Origin: Thermohalobaculum sp039184865
GTDB taxonomy: Bacteria; Pseudomonadota; Alphaproteobacteria; Rhodobacterales; Rhodobacteraceae
Length of the DNA: 64,000 nucleotides
Assembly (NCBI GenBank): GCA_039184865.1
Contig: JBCDAV010000021.1
Location: 1-64,000, forward strand
Direction: 5' to 3'
Shown here: one piece after another, positions 16,801 through 26,037 of the stretch
How the letters are laid out: each line of letters begins with the position of its first letter
Position numbering within the stretch: the first letter of the stretch is position 1
The notes under the pieces: generated by a model
The model's database searches: none
The model's input: the letters and a program-made list of their open reading frames with translations, nothing else
What the model was told of the DNA's origin: nothing
Translations under genes and position numbers: made by a program

Positions 16801-17661
16801 ATGCGCCTGTCCGCCCTGATCTTCGCGCTTCTGCCGGCTACGGCCCTTGGCCACGAACCGATCGGAGACGCCGCAGCCGACCTTCCGATCTTCGATGCGC
16901 ATATCCACTACAAGAAGGAAGCGTGGGAGCCCTACCCGCCCGCGACCGTGATCGAGCTGATGGATCAGAACGGAGTTGCGATGGGCCTAGTGTCCTCGAC
17001 GCCAGACGAGGGCACGATCAAGCTCTGGAAACACGCGCCCGGGCGCATCATCCCGGAGCTGCGCCCCTATCACGGCGATGCAGGATCATCGAACTGGATG
17101 GCGGCCTACGGGATGGAGGGCTATCTCGGCGCGCGGCTGGACCGCTATCCGCACGAAGGAATCGGAGAGTTTCATGTCCGCGCGATGCAGGGTGCGAACT
17201 TCAAACTGCTCGCGAAGGTCGCGGAAATGGCGATGGAGCGGAACATCCCGATCCATATCCACTCTGACGACAAGCCGGTGCGGTTCTTCTTCCAGACGCA
17301 ACCGGACCTTACGGTAATCTGGGCCCATGCCGGGATGATCTCGCCACCCGAGGTGATCGGTCCGCTGATGGATCAGCAGCCGCGGCTTTTCGCCGACACG
17401 TCGTATCGCGAAAGCGATATTCTCGACGGCGACGGGCTCGACCCGGAATGGCAGGCGCTCCTGATCCGCCACGCGGATCGTTTCATGGTCGGTTCGGACA
17501 CCTGGGTGAACGGTCAGTGGGCCGATTATGACGGGATCATCGAGATGAACCGGCGCTGGCTCTCGTATCTGCCGCGCGAGGTCGCCGAGAAGATCGCCTA
17601 TCGCAACGCCGAAGGTCTGTTCGGCCGGAAGATCTCGCGCGACCAGTTCGGAACGCGGTGA
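16801..17661 (+). CDS. Secreted amidohydrolase family (amidohydrolase 2) protein
   Basis: 286 residues. Residues 1-17 (RLSALIFALLPATALG) form a signal peptide. FDAHIHYKKEAW supplies the HxH-type metal motif, IPIHIHSDDKP and VIWAHAGMISPPEV the next His residues, and FMVGSDTWVNG the final Asp. This resembles the TIM-barrel amidohydrolase 2 (decarboxylase/lactonase) family placed in the periplasm. It is separated by a 272-base gap from the preceding operon and convergent with the ligase gene downstream. The substrate is unknown. Confidence 0.78.
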   Translation: MRLSALIFALLPATALGHEPIGDAAADLPIFDAHIHYKKEAWEPYPPATVIELMDQNGVAMGLVSSTPDEGTIKLWKHAPGRIIPELRPYHGDAGSSNWMAAYGMEGYLGARLDRYPHEGIGEFHVRAMQGANFKLLAKVAEMAMERNIPIHIHSDDKPVRFFFQTQPDLTVIWAHAGMISPPEVIGPLMDQQPRLFADTSYRESDILDGDGLDPEWQALLIRHADRFMVGSDTWVNGQWADYDGIIEMNRRWLSYLPREVAEKIAYRNAEGLFGRKISRDQFGTR

Positions 17662-17800
17662 TCGCAGGCGCACGCGCAAACCGATTCACCGACGGGCCGC
17701 CGCCGCCAAGCCCGGAAACCCGTGCTCTTTCGATCTGATTCAGCGAAGATCAGCAAGAAAACGCGAAACGGCACTCGCCGTGCGGACAACCAACTGTGCA

Positions 17801-18928
17801 TCAGGCGGGTGCGAACTCGCCCATCAGCATGTCCACCACCGCAATGCCGGCCTCGTGCGCAGTCGCCCCGTCGGCCATCGCCTGGCTCCAGACCAGACGC
17901 TGCCGGGTTGCCGAGTTACCCTCACGCGCGATCTCGGGCACGCGCTTCAGATAGTCGCGACAGCCAAGCTGATCGGCGTCTTCTGACAACATCTCGACCA
18001 GTTCCTCCGCGAGCGCGCCGAACGGGACCTGACAGCGTTTGCCGTGATCGACGAGGTTGCCGTCGACGCCGTAGCGCTGCGCGCGCCAGCGGTTCTCCAT
18101 GATCAGCGTTCGGGGATAGAGACGCCAACGCTGGTTCCGGGTCCTCAGCCGATAGAGATGCGACATCAGCGCCTGAAACAGCCCGGCAATCGTTGCGGCG
18201 TCATCGACCCGCGAGCAGACGTCGGTCACGCGCTGCTCCAGCGTCGGGAACTTGTCCGACGGCCGGATGTCCCACCAGATCTTGGTCGCATCCTCGATGC
18301 AATTCGCATGAACCAGCGCATCGATCAGACGCCGGTACTCGGCAAAGGAGTCGACGACATCCGGCAGGCCAGTCCGTGGCAGCGCGTCGAACACCGTCAA
18401 CCGGTACGACGCGAGACCAGTGTCCTCGCCCTCCCAGAACGGCGACGAACAGCTCAAGGCCAGCAGATGCGGCATGAAATACGCCGCTTGGTTGAGCAGG
18501 TCGATGCGCAGGTCTTCGTCCTCGATCCCGACATGGACGTGGCAGCCGCAAATCAGCAACCGGCGGACCGCCTGCCCGAGATCGGCGCGCAGCGCGTCAT
18601 AGCGTTCCTTGCGCGTGTGGGTCTGCTCGCGCCAGCGTGCGAAAGGATGGGTCGAGGCCGCGATCACGCCGTAGCCGTGCTCGGACGCCGCGCGCGCGAT
18701 CGCCGTGCGCAAGGCCGCCAGATCGTCGCGGGCCGCAGGCACATCTCTGTGCGCTCGGGTCCCGACCTCGACCTGACACTGCAGGTATTCTGTCGTCGAG
18801 CGTCCCTCCGTCAGAACCTCGCACCGGGAGAGGAAGTCCGGATCGGCGCTGCGCACGAGATCCCGCGTTTCCCGATCGACGACGAGATACTCCTCCTCGA
18901 TCCCGATCGTGAATGATGGCGCATCCAT
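17801..18928 (-). CDS. YbdK-type carboxylate-amine ligase (glutamate-cysteine ligase 2 family)
   Basis: 375-residue ATP-dependent ligase. TIGIEEEYLVVD at the N-terminus and CGCHVHVGIED near residue 130 are the family's metal/ATP and substrate motifs, followed by NCIEDATKIWWDIRPS and LENRWRAQRYG-like segments. E. coli YbdK has weak gamma-glutamylcysteine ligase activity. The start is the ATG 18928; upstream in-frame codons overlap the spacer. The DsbA-fold gene lies 82 bases upstream on the same strand, suggesting a thiol-related function, which is inference. Confidence 0.85.
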   Translation of the reverse strand: MDAPSFTIGIEEEYLVVDRETRDLVRSADPDFLSRCEVLTEGRSTTEYLQCQVEVGTRAHRDVPAARDDLAALRTAIARAASEHGYGVIAASTHPFARWREQTHTRKERYDALRADLGQAVRRLLICGCHVHVGIEDEDLRIDLLNQAAYFMPHLLALSCSSPFWEGEDTGLASYRLTVFDALPRTGLPDVVDSFAEYRRLIDALVHANCIEDATKIWWDIRPSDKFPTLEQRVTDVCSRVDDAATIAGLFQALMSHLYRLRTRNQRWRLYPRTLIMENRWRAQRYGVDGNLVDHGKRCQVPFGALAEELVEMLSEDADQLGCRDYLKRVPEIAREGNSATRQRLVWSQAMADGATAHEAGIAVVDMLMGEFAPA

Positions 18929-19010
18929 GCGACTGGCCCCCGCTTGATCCTCGCCGCGAAAGTCTGGCGCGTCGCCGTCATCTCCGCAAGCACGCAGGCG
19001 TTTGCAAGAC

Positions 19011-19682
19011 TCAGTTGCCGTCGTCGGGCACCAGCCCGAGATCGGCGCCACCGGGCGGCACCTCTCCGGTGATCCGGTGCGCGATCAGCGGCAGGGCCTC
19101 GCGTCCCCAGAAGACTTCATCGCCGTATCGATACCACGGGACACCGAAGACGCCCGAGGCCTCAGCCTCGGCGCGCAGAGTATCGTGCAGGTCTCCACCG
19201 TCGCCTCGAACATAGGCGTCGAATCCTTCGGTGGATGCGCCCGCACCGCGCAGCAACCCTGCGATCACCGCCGGATCTTCGGCATCGAGGTCGCGGCGCC
19301 AGAACGCCGGGAATGCAGCGTCCAGCAGCCTGTCGAGAACGATCGGCCCCTGATCCCGCGCCCAGAGCATCGCAATCGAGAACAGCCGCGTGTCCCAGAT
19401 CTTGACCGTTCCCCGGATCGTCAGGCCGCGCAGATTGGCGTAGCGGCGCACGTCCATGTACGCGTACTTGACGCGCCGCCACTGGTGCGGCGTGCGGTCC
19501 TGCTCGATCACCTGCCCGGTCTCGTCTACCCGCGCGCTGCCGAGATAGGACGGGATGTCCAGCGTATAGGGCAGCCAGTCCAGCCGGACGCCAGTGCGCC
19601 GGGCGAGGCGCCGCGTCGGCTCGATCGCGAGATAGGCATAAGGCGACTTAAGGTCGAGATACGCTGTCAGGGTATCGGTCAA
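19011..19682 (-). CDS. DsbA-fold isomerase/oxidoreductase (2-hydroxychromene-2-carboxylate isomerase-like)
   Basis: 223-residue thioredoxin-fold protein of the kappa-GST/DsbA family. The N-terminal LDLKSPYAYLAIEPTRRLA has the SPY-type active loop of 2-hydroxychromene-2-carboxylate isomerases rather than a CxxC, and EASGVFGVPWYRYG near residue 190 holds the cis-Pro loop. A glutathione-dependent isomerase or transferase is likely. The start is TTG 19682: GGAGG sits five bases upstream and there is no in-frame ATG nearby. It precedes the YbdK-type ligase gene. Confidence 0.78.
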   Translation of the reverse strand: MTDTLTAYLDLKSPYAYLAIEPTRRLARRTGVRLDWLPYTLDIPSYLGSARVDETGQVIEQDRTPHQWRRVKYAYMDVRRYANLRGLTIRGTVKIWDTRLFSIAMLWARDQGPIVLDRLLDAAFPAFWRRDLDAEDPAVIAGLLRGAGASTEGFDAYVRGDGGDLHDTLRAEAEASGVFGVPWYRYGDEVFWGREALPLIAHRITGEVPPGGADLGLVPDDGN

Positions 19683-19751
19683 GGCAGCCTCCGAACGGGC
19701 ATGGTTTGACCGATGAGTGGACTTCAGATTCTGCGCCGGCGCAACGGCCCG

Positions 19752-20570
19752 CTATGTTCGCCTCAGCCAGAGACTGGTCTCATGGGCACCATCGGGCAGC
19801 GGCAGGGCCGCCACGCCTGGGCGTTCCGCCGCGCGCATCCGCGTGATCGCGAAGTGGCTCGAGAAGACGATATCGCAGCCCCCGAAGAGCCACCCGGCCA
19901 AGCCGTTCTGCTCGGTGTAACCACGCCATTCCCATCCGGGCGGATAGGGATCGGGTAACAGAATGTCGTGGATGTGGATCAGCACGCCCGCTTTCAGCAC
20001 GGGCAGGATCCGGTTGAAGATCATGTCCACGTCGCTCCCCGGCCAGAGGATGTGGCTCGAGTCGAAGAATGCCACATCGCCGGTGCCGAGTTCGGCAAAC
20101 AGATCAACATCGGTTTCGCTGAGTACCCGGCGATGCAAAGTGAGATCCAGCGCCGCGATATCCGCGCGAGGCTCCGGATCGATACAGACCAGCGCGGTCT
20201 CGTTGTCCTTGGCATGGGCAAGCATGCGGGTCGAATGGCCGGAACCCACTTCGATGATTTTGCTCGGCGCGAACTGCTTGCAGATCGCATAGGCCGCAGC
20301 GCCGTCGAGACGCGGAAACCAGGACTGGTCCCAGCGCGGTATCGGCGGCGGTCCGTTCAGCGCGGCAAGCTCCGACCGCGCCGCATCAATGGCGTCGAGA
20401 ATGCCCGCCATCTCCGTCCGAAAGGCTTCGAACCGCGCTTCGAGCGCCGGATATGCGGTCGGCGCTTCGACCTGATCAGCATAACGGTAGGGCACGAAGA
20501 AGCCTTGAGCGCGGCCGCCTGTCAGGGTCTGCAGACCCATCTCGCGCCAGCGTTCAAGTTTTTCGGTCAA
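19752..20570 (-). CDS. Class I SAM-dependent methyltransferase
   Basis: 272 residues with SAM motif I KIIEVGSGHSTRMLAHA near residue 105, followed by the acidic VCIDPEP and a DVAFFDSSHILWPGSDVD segment typical of the Methyltransf_24 group. Start TTG 20570 overlaps the stop of the FkbM-type gene (TTGA); the next in-frame ATG is 30 bases inside. The coupling suggests that the two methyltransferases modify one surface glycan or small molecule. The acceptor is unknown. Confidence 0.75.
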   Translation of the reverse strand: MTEKLERWREMGLQTLTGGRAQGFFVPYRYADQVEAPTAYPALEARFEAFRTEMAGILDAIDAARSELAALNGPPPIPRWDQSWFPRLDGAAAYAICKQFAPSKIIEVGSGHSTRMLAHAKDNETALVCIDPEPRADIAALDLTLHRRVLSETDVDLFAELGTGDVAFFDSSHILWPGSDVDMIFNRILPVLKAGVLIHIHDILLPDPYPPGWEWRGYTEQNGLAGWLFGGCDIVFSSHFAITRMRAAERPGVAALPLPDGAHETSLWLRRT

Positions 20571-21409
20571 GCCGGACCCGCGGTCGCCGGAAGCGCAAGG
20601 TCACCGGCATCGCGCGAACCGAACAGATATGTCGCGCGTGCGGTTTCGATCGGTATGCCGTCAGGGTCGGTGAGGCAGACATGAAATCCCGCAGACGTCA
20701 TCTCGTCGACGATCTCGGCGGTTCTCGTTCCGGCCTCGGGGTGCAACTCCATAGCGATCAATCGCACGCGGTGCAGGAAGGGCGGCGCGCCGTCCAGAAC
20801 GACCGCGTTCTCCCCACCTTCGATATCGCATTTCAGAAAGTCGATCGACTCGACGCCGAACTGCTGACAAAGCCCGTCCACGGTGATCGTCTCATCATCG
20901 TCGACCGCCCCGGCGAACTTGACCACCCGGTTGCGCTGGTCGGGTGAAAGCCCGTTTGCTTCCGCCAACACGTCGAAGCAGGCCGAATATGGCGCCTGAG
21001 CTTCGACCGCGCAGACCTTGGGAATGCCTAGCCCGGCCGCCGCCATCAGGCTGACCATGCCGCGGTTCGCACCGAGATCGACAAAGGTCTCAAGCGATCC
21101 GAGCTTCGAAAAGCCGCGCAGATAGACCTCGTCGCACAGGATCTCGCGAATGCCGGAAAAGGTCGGGCTATCCCCCGAGATGGTATTTGCGCGATCCGTG
21201 TCGCTGAAGGGAACGATCACCGAGCGCCCCCGGAACGCGACGCGCGCCGTGCCCGACATCGCCGCATCTGCCGGCTGGAGATTGCGCCGTCGCAGGATCG
21301 GGCGGACATGGCCAAGCACCGCGATAGTGTACGTGATCCCGAGGCCGGGGCCGCAGGATCGCCAGACATCGGCAATACGAGACAGAAGTTTCCGCACCTG
21401 AGCGAGCAT
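20567..21409 (-). CDS. FkbM family methyltransferase
   Basis: 280-residue methyltransferase. FVDLGANRGMVSLMAA near residue 110 is SAM motif I and VCAVEAQAPYSACFDVL the following acidic strand; DFLKCDIEGGENAVV near 190 is the FkbM signature. FkbM proteins O-methylate polyketides or sugars. The N-terminal 40 residues are basic and moderately hydrophobic (GLGITYTIAVLGHV) and could associate with the membrane. It is first in a two-gene unit with the downstream methyltransferase. Confidence 0.82.
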   Translation of the reverse strand: MLAQVRKLLSRIADVWRSCGPGLGITYTIAVLGHVRPILRRRNLQPADAAMSGTARVAFRGRSVIVPFSDTDRANTISGDSPTFSGIREILCDEVYLRGFSKLGSLETFVDLGANRGMVSLMAAAGLGIPKVCAVEAQAPYSACFDVLAEANGLSPDQRNRVVKFAGAVDDDETITVDGLCQQFGVESIDFLKCDIEGGENAVVLDGAPPFLHRVRLIAMELHPEAGTRTAEIVDEMTSAGFHVCLTDPDGIPIETARATYLFGSRDAGDLALPATAGPA

Positions 21410-21576
21410 CCAACCCTCCGAAAAAGCGCGCTCTGGTACGTCGCGGTCCCGGTTGCGTCAATCCGGCAGCATTCCGCGACGTTCTGCATACAATTGGATA
21501 CAGTGTTTCCATTGCTGCGCGGCAGCGATCCGCCTAGGGTGCCGCCGAGATTCGCCAGACTGATACGGAGAGACGC

Positions 21577-22791
21577 ATGTCCAAGATCAAGGTAGAAAAC
21601 CCCGTCGTCGAGCTCGACGGCGACGAGATGACCCGCATCATCTGGCAGTTCATCAAGGACAAGCTGATCCTCCCCTATCTCGACGTCGATCTGCTTTACT
21701 ACGATCTCGGGATGGAAAGCCGCGACGCGACGGACGACCAGATCACCATCGATGCGGCAGAAAAGATCAAGGAAGTCGGCGTCGGCGTGAAGTGCGCCAC
21801 GATCACGCCTGACGAAGCGCGGGTCGAGGAATTCGGCCTGAAGAAGATGTGGCGCTCGCCGAACGGGACGATCCGCAACATCCTGGGCGGCGTCGTGTTC
21901 CGCCAGCCGATCATCTGCTCGAACGTGCCGCGTCTGGTCCCCGGCTGGACGCAACCGATCGTCATTGGCCGTCACGCCTTCGGCGACCAGTATCGTGCGA
22001 CCGACATGAAGTTCCCGGGCCCGGGCAAGCTAACGATGAAGTTCGTCGGCGAAGACGGCACGGTCGATGAGCGCGAGGTCTTCGACGCTCCGGCCTCGGG
22101 CGTCTTCATGGCGATGTACAATCTCGACGACTCGATCCGGGATTTCGCCCGCGCATCCATGAACTACGGCCTGAACCTCGGATGGCCAGTCTACATGTCG
22201 ACCAAGAACACCATCCTCAAACAGTATGACGGGCGCTTCCTCGAACTGTTCCAGCAGGTCTTCGAGGAGGAGTTCGAGGACCGCTTCAAGGACGCCGGCA
22301 TCACCTATGAACACCGCCTGATCGACGACATGGTGGCCTGCGCGATGAAATGGTCGGGCGGCTTCGTCTGGGCCTGCAAGAACTATGACGGCGACGTGCA
22401 GTCCGACACCGTCGCGCAGGGCTTCGGCTCGCTCGGCATGATGTCCTCGGTTCTGATGACGCCGGACGGCAAGGTCGTCGAATCGGAGGCCGCACACGGC
22501 ACCGTCACGCGCCACTACCGACAGCACCAGAATGGCGAGGCGACGTCGACGAACTCGATCGCATCGATCTACGCCTGGACGGGCGGTCTGAAGCACCGGG
22601 CAAAGCTCGATGAGAACGCACAGCTCATGAAGTTCGCGACGACGCTTGAGGACGTGATCGTCAAGACCGTCGAATCCGGCGACATGACCAAGGATCTCGC
22701 ACTCCTCGTTGGGCCGGATCAGAAATGGCTGACGACGATGGGCTTCCTCGAAAAGGTCGACGAGAACCTGAACAGCGCCCTCGACGGCTGA
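21577..22791 (+). CDS. icd: NADP-dependent isocitrate dehydrogenase
   Basis: 404-residue enzyme of the homodimeric, eukaryote-like IDH class common in alphaproteobacteria; it oxidises isocitrate to 2-oxoglutarate in the TCA cycle. ENPVVELDGDEMTRIIW at the start, SPNGTIRNILGGVVFRQPI (substrate-binding Ser/Asn/Arg), YDGRFLELFQQVFEEE and HGTVTRHYRQHQNGEATSTN are all present. CGGAGAG provides a good ribosome site before the ATG. It is monocistronic: divergent from the methyltransferase pair, and a hairpin lies 47 bases after its stop. Confidence 0.96.
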   Translation: MSKIKVENPVVELDGDEMTRIIWQFIKDKLILPYLDVDLLYYDLGMESRDATDDQITIDAAEKIKEVGVGVKCATITPDEARVEEFGLKKMWRSPNGTIRNILGGVVFRQPIICSNVPRLVPGWTQPIVIGRHAFGDQYRATDMKFPGPGKLTMKFVGEDGTVDEREVFDAPASGVFMAMYNLDDSIRDFARASMNYGLNLGWPVYMSTKNTILKQYDGRFLELFQQVFEEEFEDRFKDAGITYEHRLIDDMVACAMKWSGGFVWACKNYDGDVQSDTVAQGFGSLGMMSSVLMTPDGKVVESEAAHGTVTRHYRQHQNGEATSTNSIASIYAWTGGLKHRAKLDENAQLMKFATTLEDVIVKTVESGDMTKDLALLVGPDQKWLTTMGFLEKVDENLNSALDG

Positions 22792-23154
22792 CGCGGGAGA
22801 ACCTTGCCGGAAACAATCATCGGTTGTATTTTGTGATTCGGGCGGCCCCGGAGTCGGCCGCCCGAGTACACTGTGCCTAGGCGAAGCAACTTACACGACG
22901 AGCTTTGGTGCAGATGGCTGGACGGGTTCGAAGCGCTGCCATCCGTGGGGTAACCGTCGCTCGCGGGATCAGTTAACGGATATTAACGCTCCGTTTCTGT
23001 GCGCTAGACCACATATCCTCAAATTTTCGCCGCAATTAGAGGGATGCGCTTCCGGCGCAATTTGCATTAGGGTAACATATCAGAGACTTGGGGGGTTCCA
23101 GGTACAAGAGACTGGGTGCCGTGATTGCGGCACAGGAAAGGAGCGTTGGTCGTC
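22792..23154. other. Noncoding spacer between icd and the Crp/Fnr gene
   Basis: 363 bases without a credible gene. It holds the icd terminator hairpin (22839-22864) and, from about 22970, a more AT-rich stretch (including TTAACGGATATTAACG) likely to carry the promoter of the regulator gene. No clear Crp/Fnr-type palindrome (TTGAT-N4-ATCAA) was seen. Confidence 0.5.
22839..22864 (+). terminator. icd terminator hairpin
   Basis: CGGGCGGCC (22839-22847) pairs perfectly with GGCCGCCCG (22856-22864) around an eight-base loop. No T-run follows. Confidence 0.6.
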
Positions 23155-23838
23155 ATGTCGGACCAGCAAGATTTTGATTTTCCCGATGGCAGCACGCTGC
23201 ATGCCTGTGGGCCGGCCGGCTATGCTGCGCTTGCACAGTTTTGGACCGAGAGCAATTTCCCGCCGAAATCCGTGATCGTCAGCGAAAGCGACACCGATGA
23301 CGACGTCTTCTTCGTCGTGAGAGGCCTCGCGCGCGCCGCCACGTTCACGGACAACGGACGCGAGGTTCTCTACTCCGACCTCCCGCCGGGGGACTCCTTC
23401 GGGATTTTCGCGGCAATCGACGGCGAACCGCGATCGACGAATGTCTTCGCGAAGGAGCACAGCCGGATCGCGCGAATGTCCGCCGGTCACTTCCGGGAGG
23501 TGCTCTACACGAACGAGTCGGTGAACCGCGCCTTCATTCACTATCTCGTGGACCGGATCCGGTATCTCTCCGGACGCATGACCGAAGCGACGACGCTTTC
23601 GACCGAACAACGCCTGTGCGCGCAGCTTCTGCGCATGTGTGAGAAGACAGCCAAGGATGTCGGATTCATCGAGCGACTCGCGACGCAGCAGGAACTCGCC
23701 ACGCTAATTTCATCACAACGCGAATCCGTTGGGCGAGAGATGTCCAAGCTGAAGGATCAGGGTCTGATCAGCCGAGAGGGCAAGTCATTGACCATCCTGA
23801 GCCTGCGCGGTCTGGAAACGAAACTCAGCGATCTCTGA
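23155..23838 (+). CDS. Crp/Fnr family transcriptional regulator
   Basis: 227 residues. The N-terminal beta-roll includes DDVFFVVRGLARAATF and LPPGDSFGIFAAIDGEPRS, where the PRS resembles the cyclic-nucleotide phosphate-binding cassette. The C-terminal winged helix is LATQQELATLISSQRESVGREMSKL. There is no N-terminal cysteine cluster, so it is not a classical oxygen-sensing Fnr; a cAMP-like ligand is plausible. The ATG follows GGAG at a rather long spacing (about 12 bases). It is convergent with the receiver/kinase gene. Confidence 0.88.
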   Translation: MSDQQDFDFPDGSTLHACGPAGYAALAQFWTESNFPPKSVIVSESDTDDDVFFVVRGLARAATFTDNGREVLYSDLPPGDSFGIFAAIDGEPRSTNVFAKEHSRIARMSAGHFREVLYTNESVNRAFIHYLVDRIRYLSGRMTEATTLSTEQRLCAQLLRMCEKTAKDVGFIERLATQQELATLISSQRESVGREMSKLKDQGLISREGKSLTILSLRGLETKLSDL

Positions 23839-23843
23839 ACCGG

Positions 23844-23859
23844 CGCGCCGAACGGCGCG
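23844..23859. terminator. Hairpin between convergent regulator genes
   Basis: CGCGCC - GAAC - GGCGCG, a six-base perfect stem with a tetraloop, just after the Crp/Fnr stop and before the receiver/kinase stop. It probably ends both transcripts. Confidence 0.5.
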
Positions 23860-23888
23860 TCATCGGTGGCGAAGCGTGCGCAGGGCCT

Positions 23889-25100
23889 TCAGGTGGTCTG
23901 CTCTTCCGTCAACAGGAGCGACTTCGGGAACCTGATGGCGATCCGGACGCTGCCGTCATCGGAGTCGGACAGTTTGAACTCGCCGCCGTTCTTCTCGGCG
24001 AGGCGCTGACAGAGCGACCAGGAATAGCTGTCACCGACGACCGGCGCCGCCTCGCCATGGATCGACGCGCGTTTTGCAAGCGCCTGTTTCCGGACCGAGA
24101 GCGGCACGCCCTGATCCTTGAACCAGAGGATAGGATTGTCATTGGTGTCCGCGGCACAGCCGATTTCAACATCAGGAACATGGCCGAACCGACTGTTTCG
24201 GGTCAGGTTCAGAAGCATCTCCTCGATCATCATTGCCATGACCGGGCGGCGTGCCGAAATCACGGGCAGGTCGCCGATCCGGAAGTGAGCCCGGCTCGCG
24301 CGAAGCTCACTGCAGTCGTCGGAGACGATCTCCGCGACCATTTCGCCGAGATCGACCGGAACCGGCATGTCGAGCGGCTTGTAGGTCGCCGAGGTTATGA
24401 CGGTATCGTCAATCAACCCGGTAACGGTCCGGGTGATGCGGGAAAGCCGTCGTGCAATCACCTGATAGTCGGGCGAACCGGCATCGTGCGCCTTCAGCGA
24501 CTGCCAGGCCAGCCCGAGCAGGGGCAAAGTCTCAGATTTCAGCAGGCGCATGTTGCGCAGCGATGTCCGGCGCAATCCGGCAAGTTCAGCCTCGAGATTG
24601 GAAATCACGGCGAGGTGATCCGCAGTTGCCCCGCGTCCCCGGCGCAAAGCGTTTTCCACCGCCTGATCGAACATCCCGGCATCGAGATCGGCGAGATCGA
24701 GGCAATCCACCGCACCCGCACGCAAAATATCGAGCGCGCTGGCCATGCCCTGATCATCGGTCATCATCACGACCGGAGTGCCCGCAGTGCGTCCATCAGC
24801 CGTCAGGTCGCGCGCCAGTTCAAGACCGCCCTCCGCATCGACACGGTGATCTAGCAGAATGAGATCAACGTCATCCCGATCTATCGCAGCGCGCGTCGTC
24901 GCAGGCGAATGCGTCACGTCGAACCTGATGTCATGTCGGGAATTTTCAGCGGCCTGCACGAGCGCCGGCGGCAACTGGAGGTCGCGCTGCATGACAACGC
25001 AGCGAAGCGTTCGTCTTGCCTCTGCTTCTGCAGCGGTGTCCGCACCTTCGAAAGCCGCAAACGTTTCATCTGTTTCAAACAGATTGGCGACAGGGTTCAT
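23889..25100 (-). CDS. Receiver-kinase hybrid with degenerate active sites
   Basis: 403 residues. Residues about 30-160 resemble a response-regulator receiver: the phospho-acceptor Asp is in DLILLDHRVD and the Thr in VVMMTDD, but the conserved Lys is replaced (VDCLDLADL) and the early acidic pair is not evident. Residues about 190-250 look like a dimerisation helical hairpin without a phospho-His, and 280-395 an ATPase-like domain with N-box LLNLTRNSR but altered G1 (DQGVPLS) and G2 (GDSYSWSL) boxes. It is probably a phosphorylation-poor scaffold or phosphotransfer protein. GAGGA precedes ATG 25100. Confidence 0.7.
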   Translation of the reverse strand: MNPVANLFETDETFAAFEGADTAAEAEARRTLRCVVMQRDLQLPPALVQAAENSRHDIRFDVTHSPATTRAAIDRDDVDLILLDHRVDAEGGLELARDLTADGRTAGTPVVMMTDDQGMASALDILRAGAVDCLDLADLDAGMFDQAVENALRRGRGATADHLAVISNLEAELAGLRRTSLRNMRLLKSETLPLLGLAWQSLKAHDAGSPDYQVIARRLSRITRTVTGLIDDTVITSATYKPLDMPVPVDLGEMVAEIVSDDCSELRASRAHFRIGDLPVISARRPVMAMMIEEMLLNLTRNSRFGHVPDVEIGCAADTNDNPILWFKDQGVPLSVRKQALAKRASIHGEAAPVVGDSYSWSLCQRLAEKNGGEFKLSDSDDGSVRIAIRFPKSLLLTEEQTT

Positions 25101-25268
25101 CGCGCATCCTCTCGAGGACTTTGTCCGCGCGGAACCTAGGCGCGCCACGGTAAACTTCTGCCTAACACCGGCGAGATGGACCCGTTCAAAGCGGGCATTC
25201 CGGCAGCTTTTTCAACGCGCGCGCAATTGTTTGTAGATCGTCAACGCTTGGCTTGTCATGGTCCGCGC

Positions 25269-25937
25269 ATGGATTCGGTTCAAACGCGACGCGCGCCCGC
25301 GCGTGCCGAGCAGATTGCCGATGCGGTGGTGCACATCGTGGGCGTCGCGACGGTGATGCTGGCAGCCCCGGTTCTCGTGACCCTGGCGGCCGTCTGGCGG
25401 GACGAGCCCGCGGTCATCGCCGCGATCTCGATCTATGCCGCGACGCTCCTGATCATGATCCTCTCCTCGGCGAGCTACAATCTCGCGAGCATGCGCCTGC
25501 CGGGCGGGCGCCTGCTGGAGGTTCTCAGACGGATCGATCACAGCGCGATTTACGTCAAGATCGCAGGTACTTACACGCCTTTCGCTGTCATCGCAGGCGG
25601 CCCGTTCGGGCGATGGCTGCTGGTCGGGGTGTGGGCCGGCGCGATCCTCGGAACGCTCGGCAAACTCTTCGCGCCACACCGCTGGGAACGTCTGTCGATC
25701 GCGCTCTATCTCGCGCTCGGCTGGGCGTTCATCATCGCCGCAGGGCCGATCAGCGCGGCGCTGACCACTGCGACGCTCGTGCTGATCATCGTCGGCGGCT
25801 GCCTCTACTCCGTCGGCGTGGTCTTTCACGTCTGGGACAAGCTGCCCTATCAGAACGCGATCTGGCACGTGTTCGTACTGGTCGCCAGCCTGGTCTTCTA
25901 TTCCGCGATGATCGTCGAAGTCGCGATCGGAACCTGA
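25269..25937 (+). CDS. Hemolysin III / PAQR family membrane protein
   Basis: 222 residues with about seven hydrophobic spans. Family motifs are SSASYNL in the second span, RIDHSAIYVKIAGTYTPF, FHVWDK and WHVFVLVAS near the C-terminus. In the first motif an Asn sits where many PAQR proteins have a metal-binding His; the other two His are kept. Members are inner-membrane proteins, possibly lipid hydrolases, of uncertain function in bacteria. The ATG 25269 gives the usual length; earlier in-frame codons lack a ribosome site. It stands alone between the kinase-like gene and gpt. Confidence 0.82.
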   Translation: MDSVQTRRAPARAEQIADAVVHIVGVATVMLAAPVLVTLAAVWRDEPAVIAAISIYAATLLIMILSSASYNLASMRLPGGRLLEVLRRIDHSAIYVKIAGTYTPFAVIAGGPFGRWLLVGVWAGAILGTLGKLFAPHRWERLSIALYLALGWAFIIAAGPISAALTTATLVLIIVGGCLYSVGVVFHVWDKLPYQNAIWHVFVLVASLVFYSAMIVEVAIGT

Positions 25938-26037
25938 CGCAGAGGTTCTCCGCACCGATCGTGCAGAATCGAGTCGACCAGAACCGGTTTTCCTCGTTAA
26001 GAGTGCGCACAGCGGAACGCGAGAACGGGGATCATTC

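Noticed and set aside
22965..23060. Possible Fnr/Crp autoregulatory box upstream of the Crp/Fnr gene
   Set aside because: The AT-rich stretch contains TTAAC repeats but no TTGAT-N4-ATCAA or TGTGA-N6-TCACA palindrome.
25269..25937. Loss of function in the PAQR protein because the first motif has Asn for His
   Set aside because: I believe that alphaproteobacterial members often have SxxYN here; not enough to call the protein defective.
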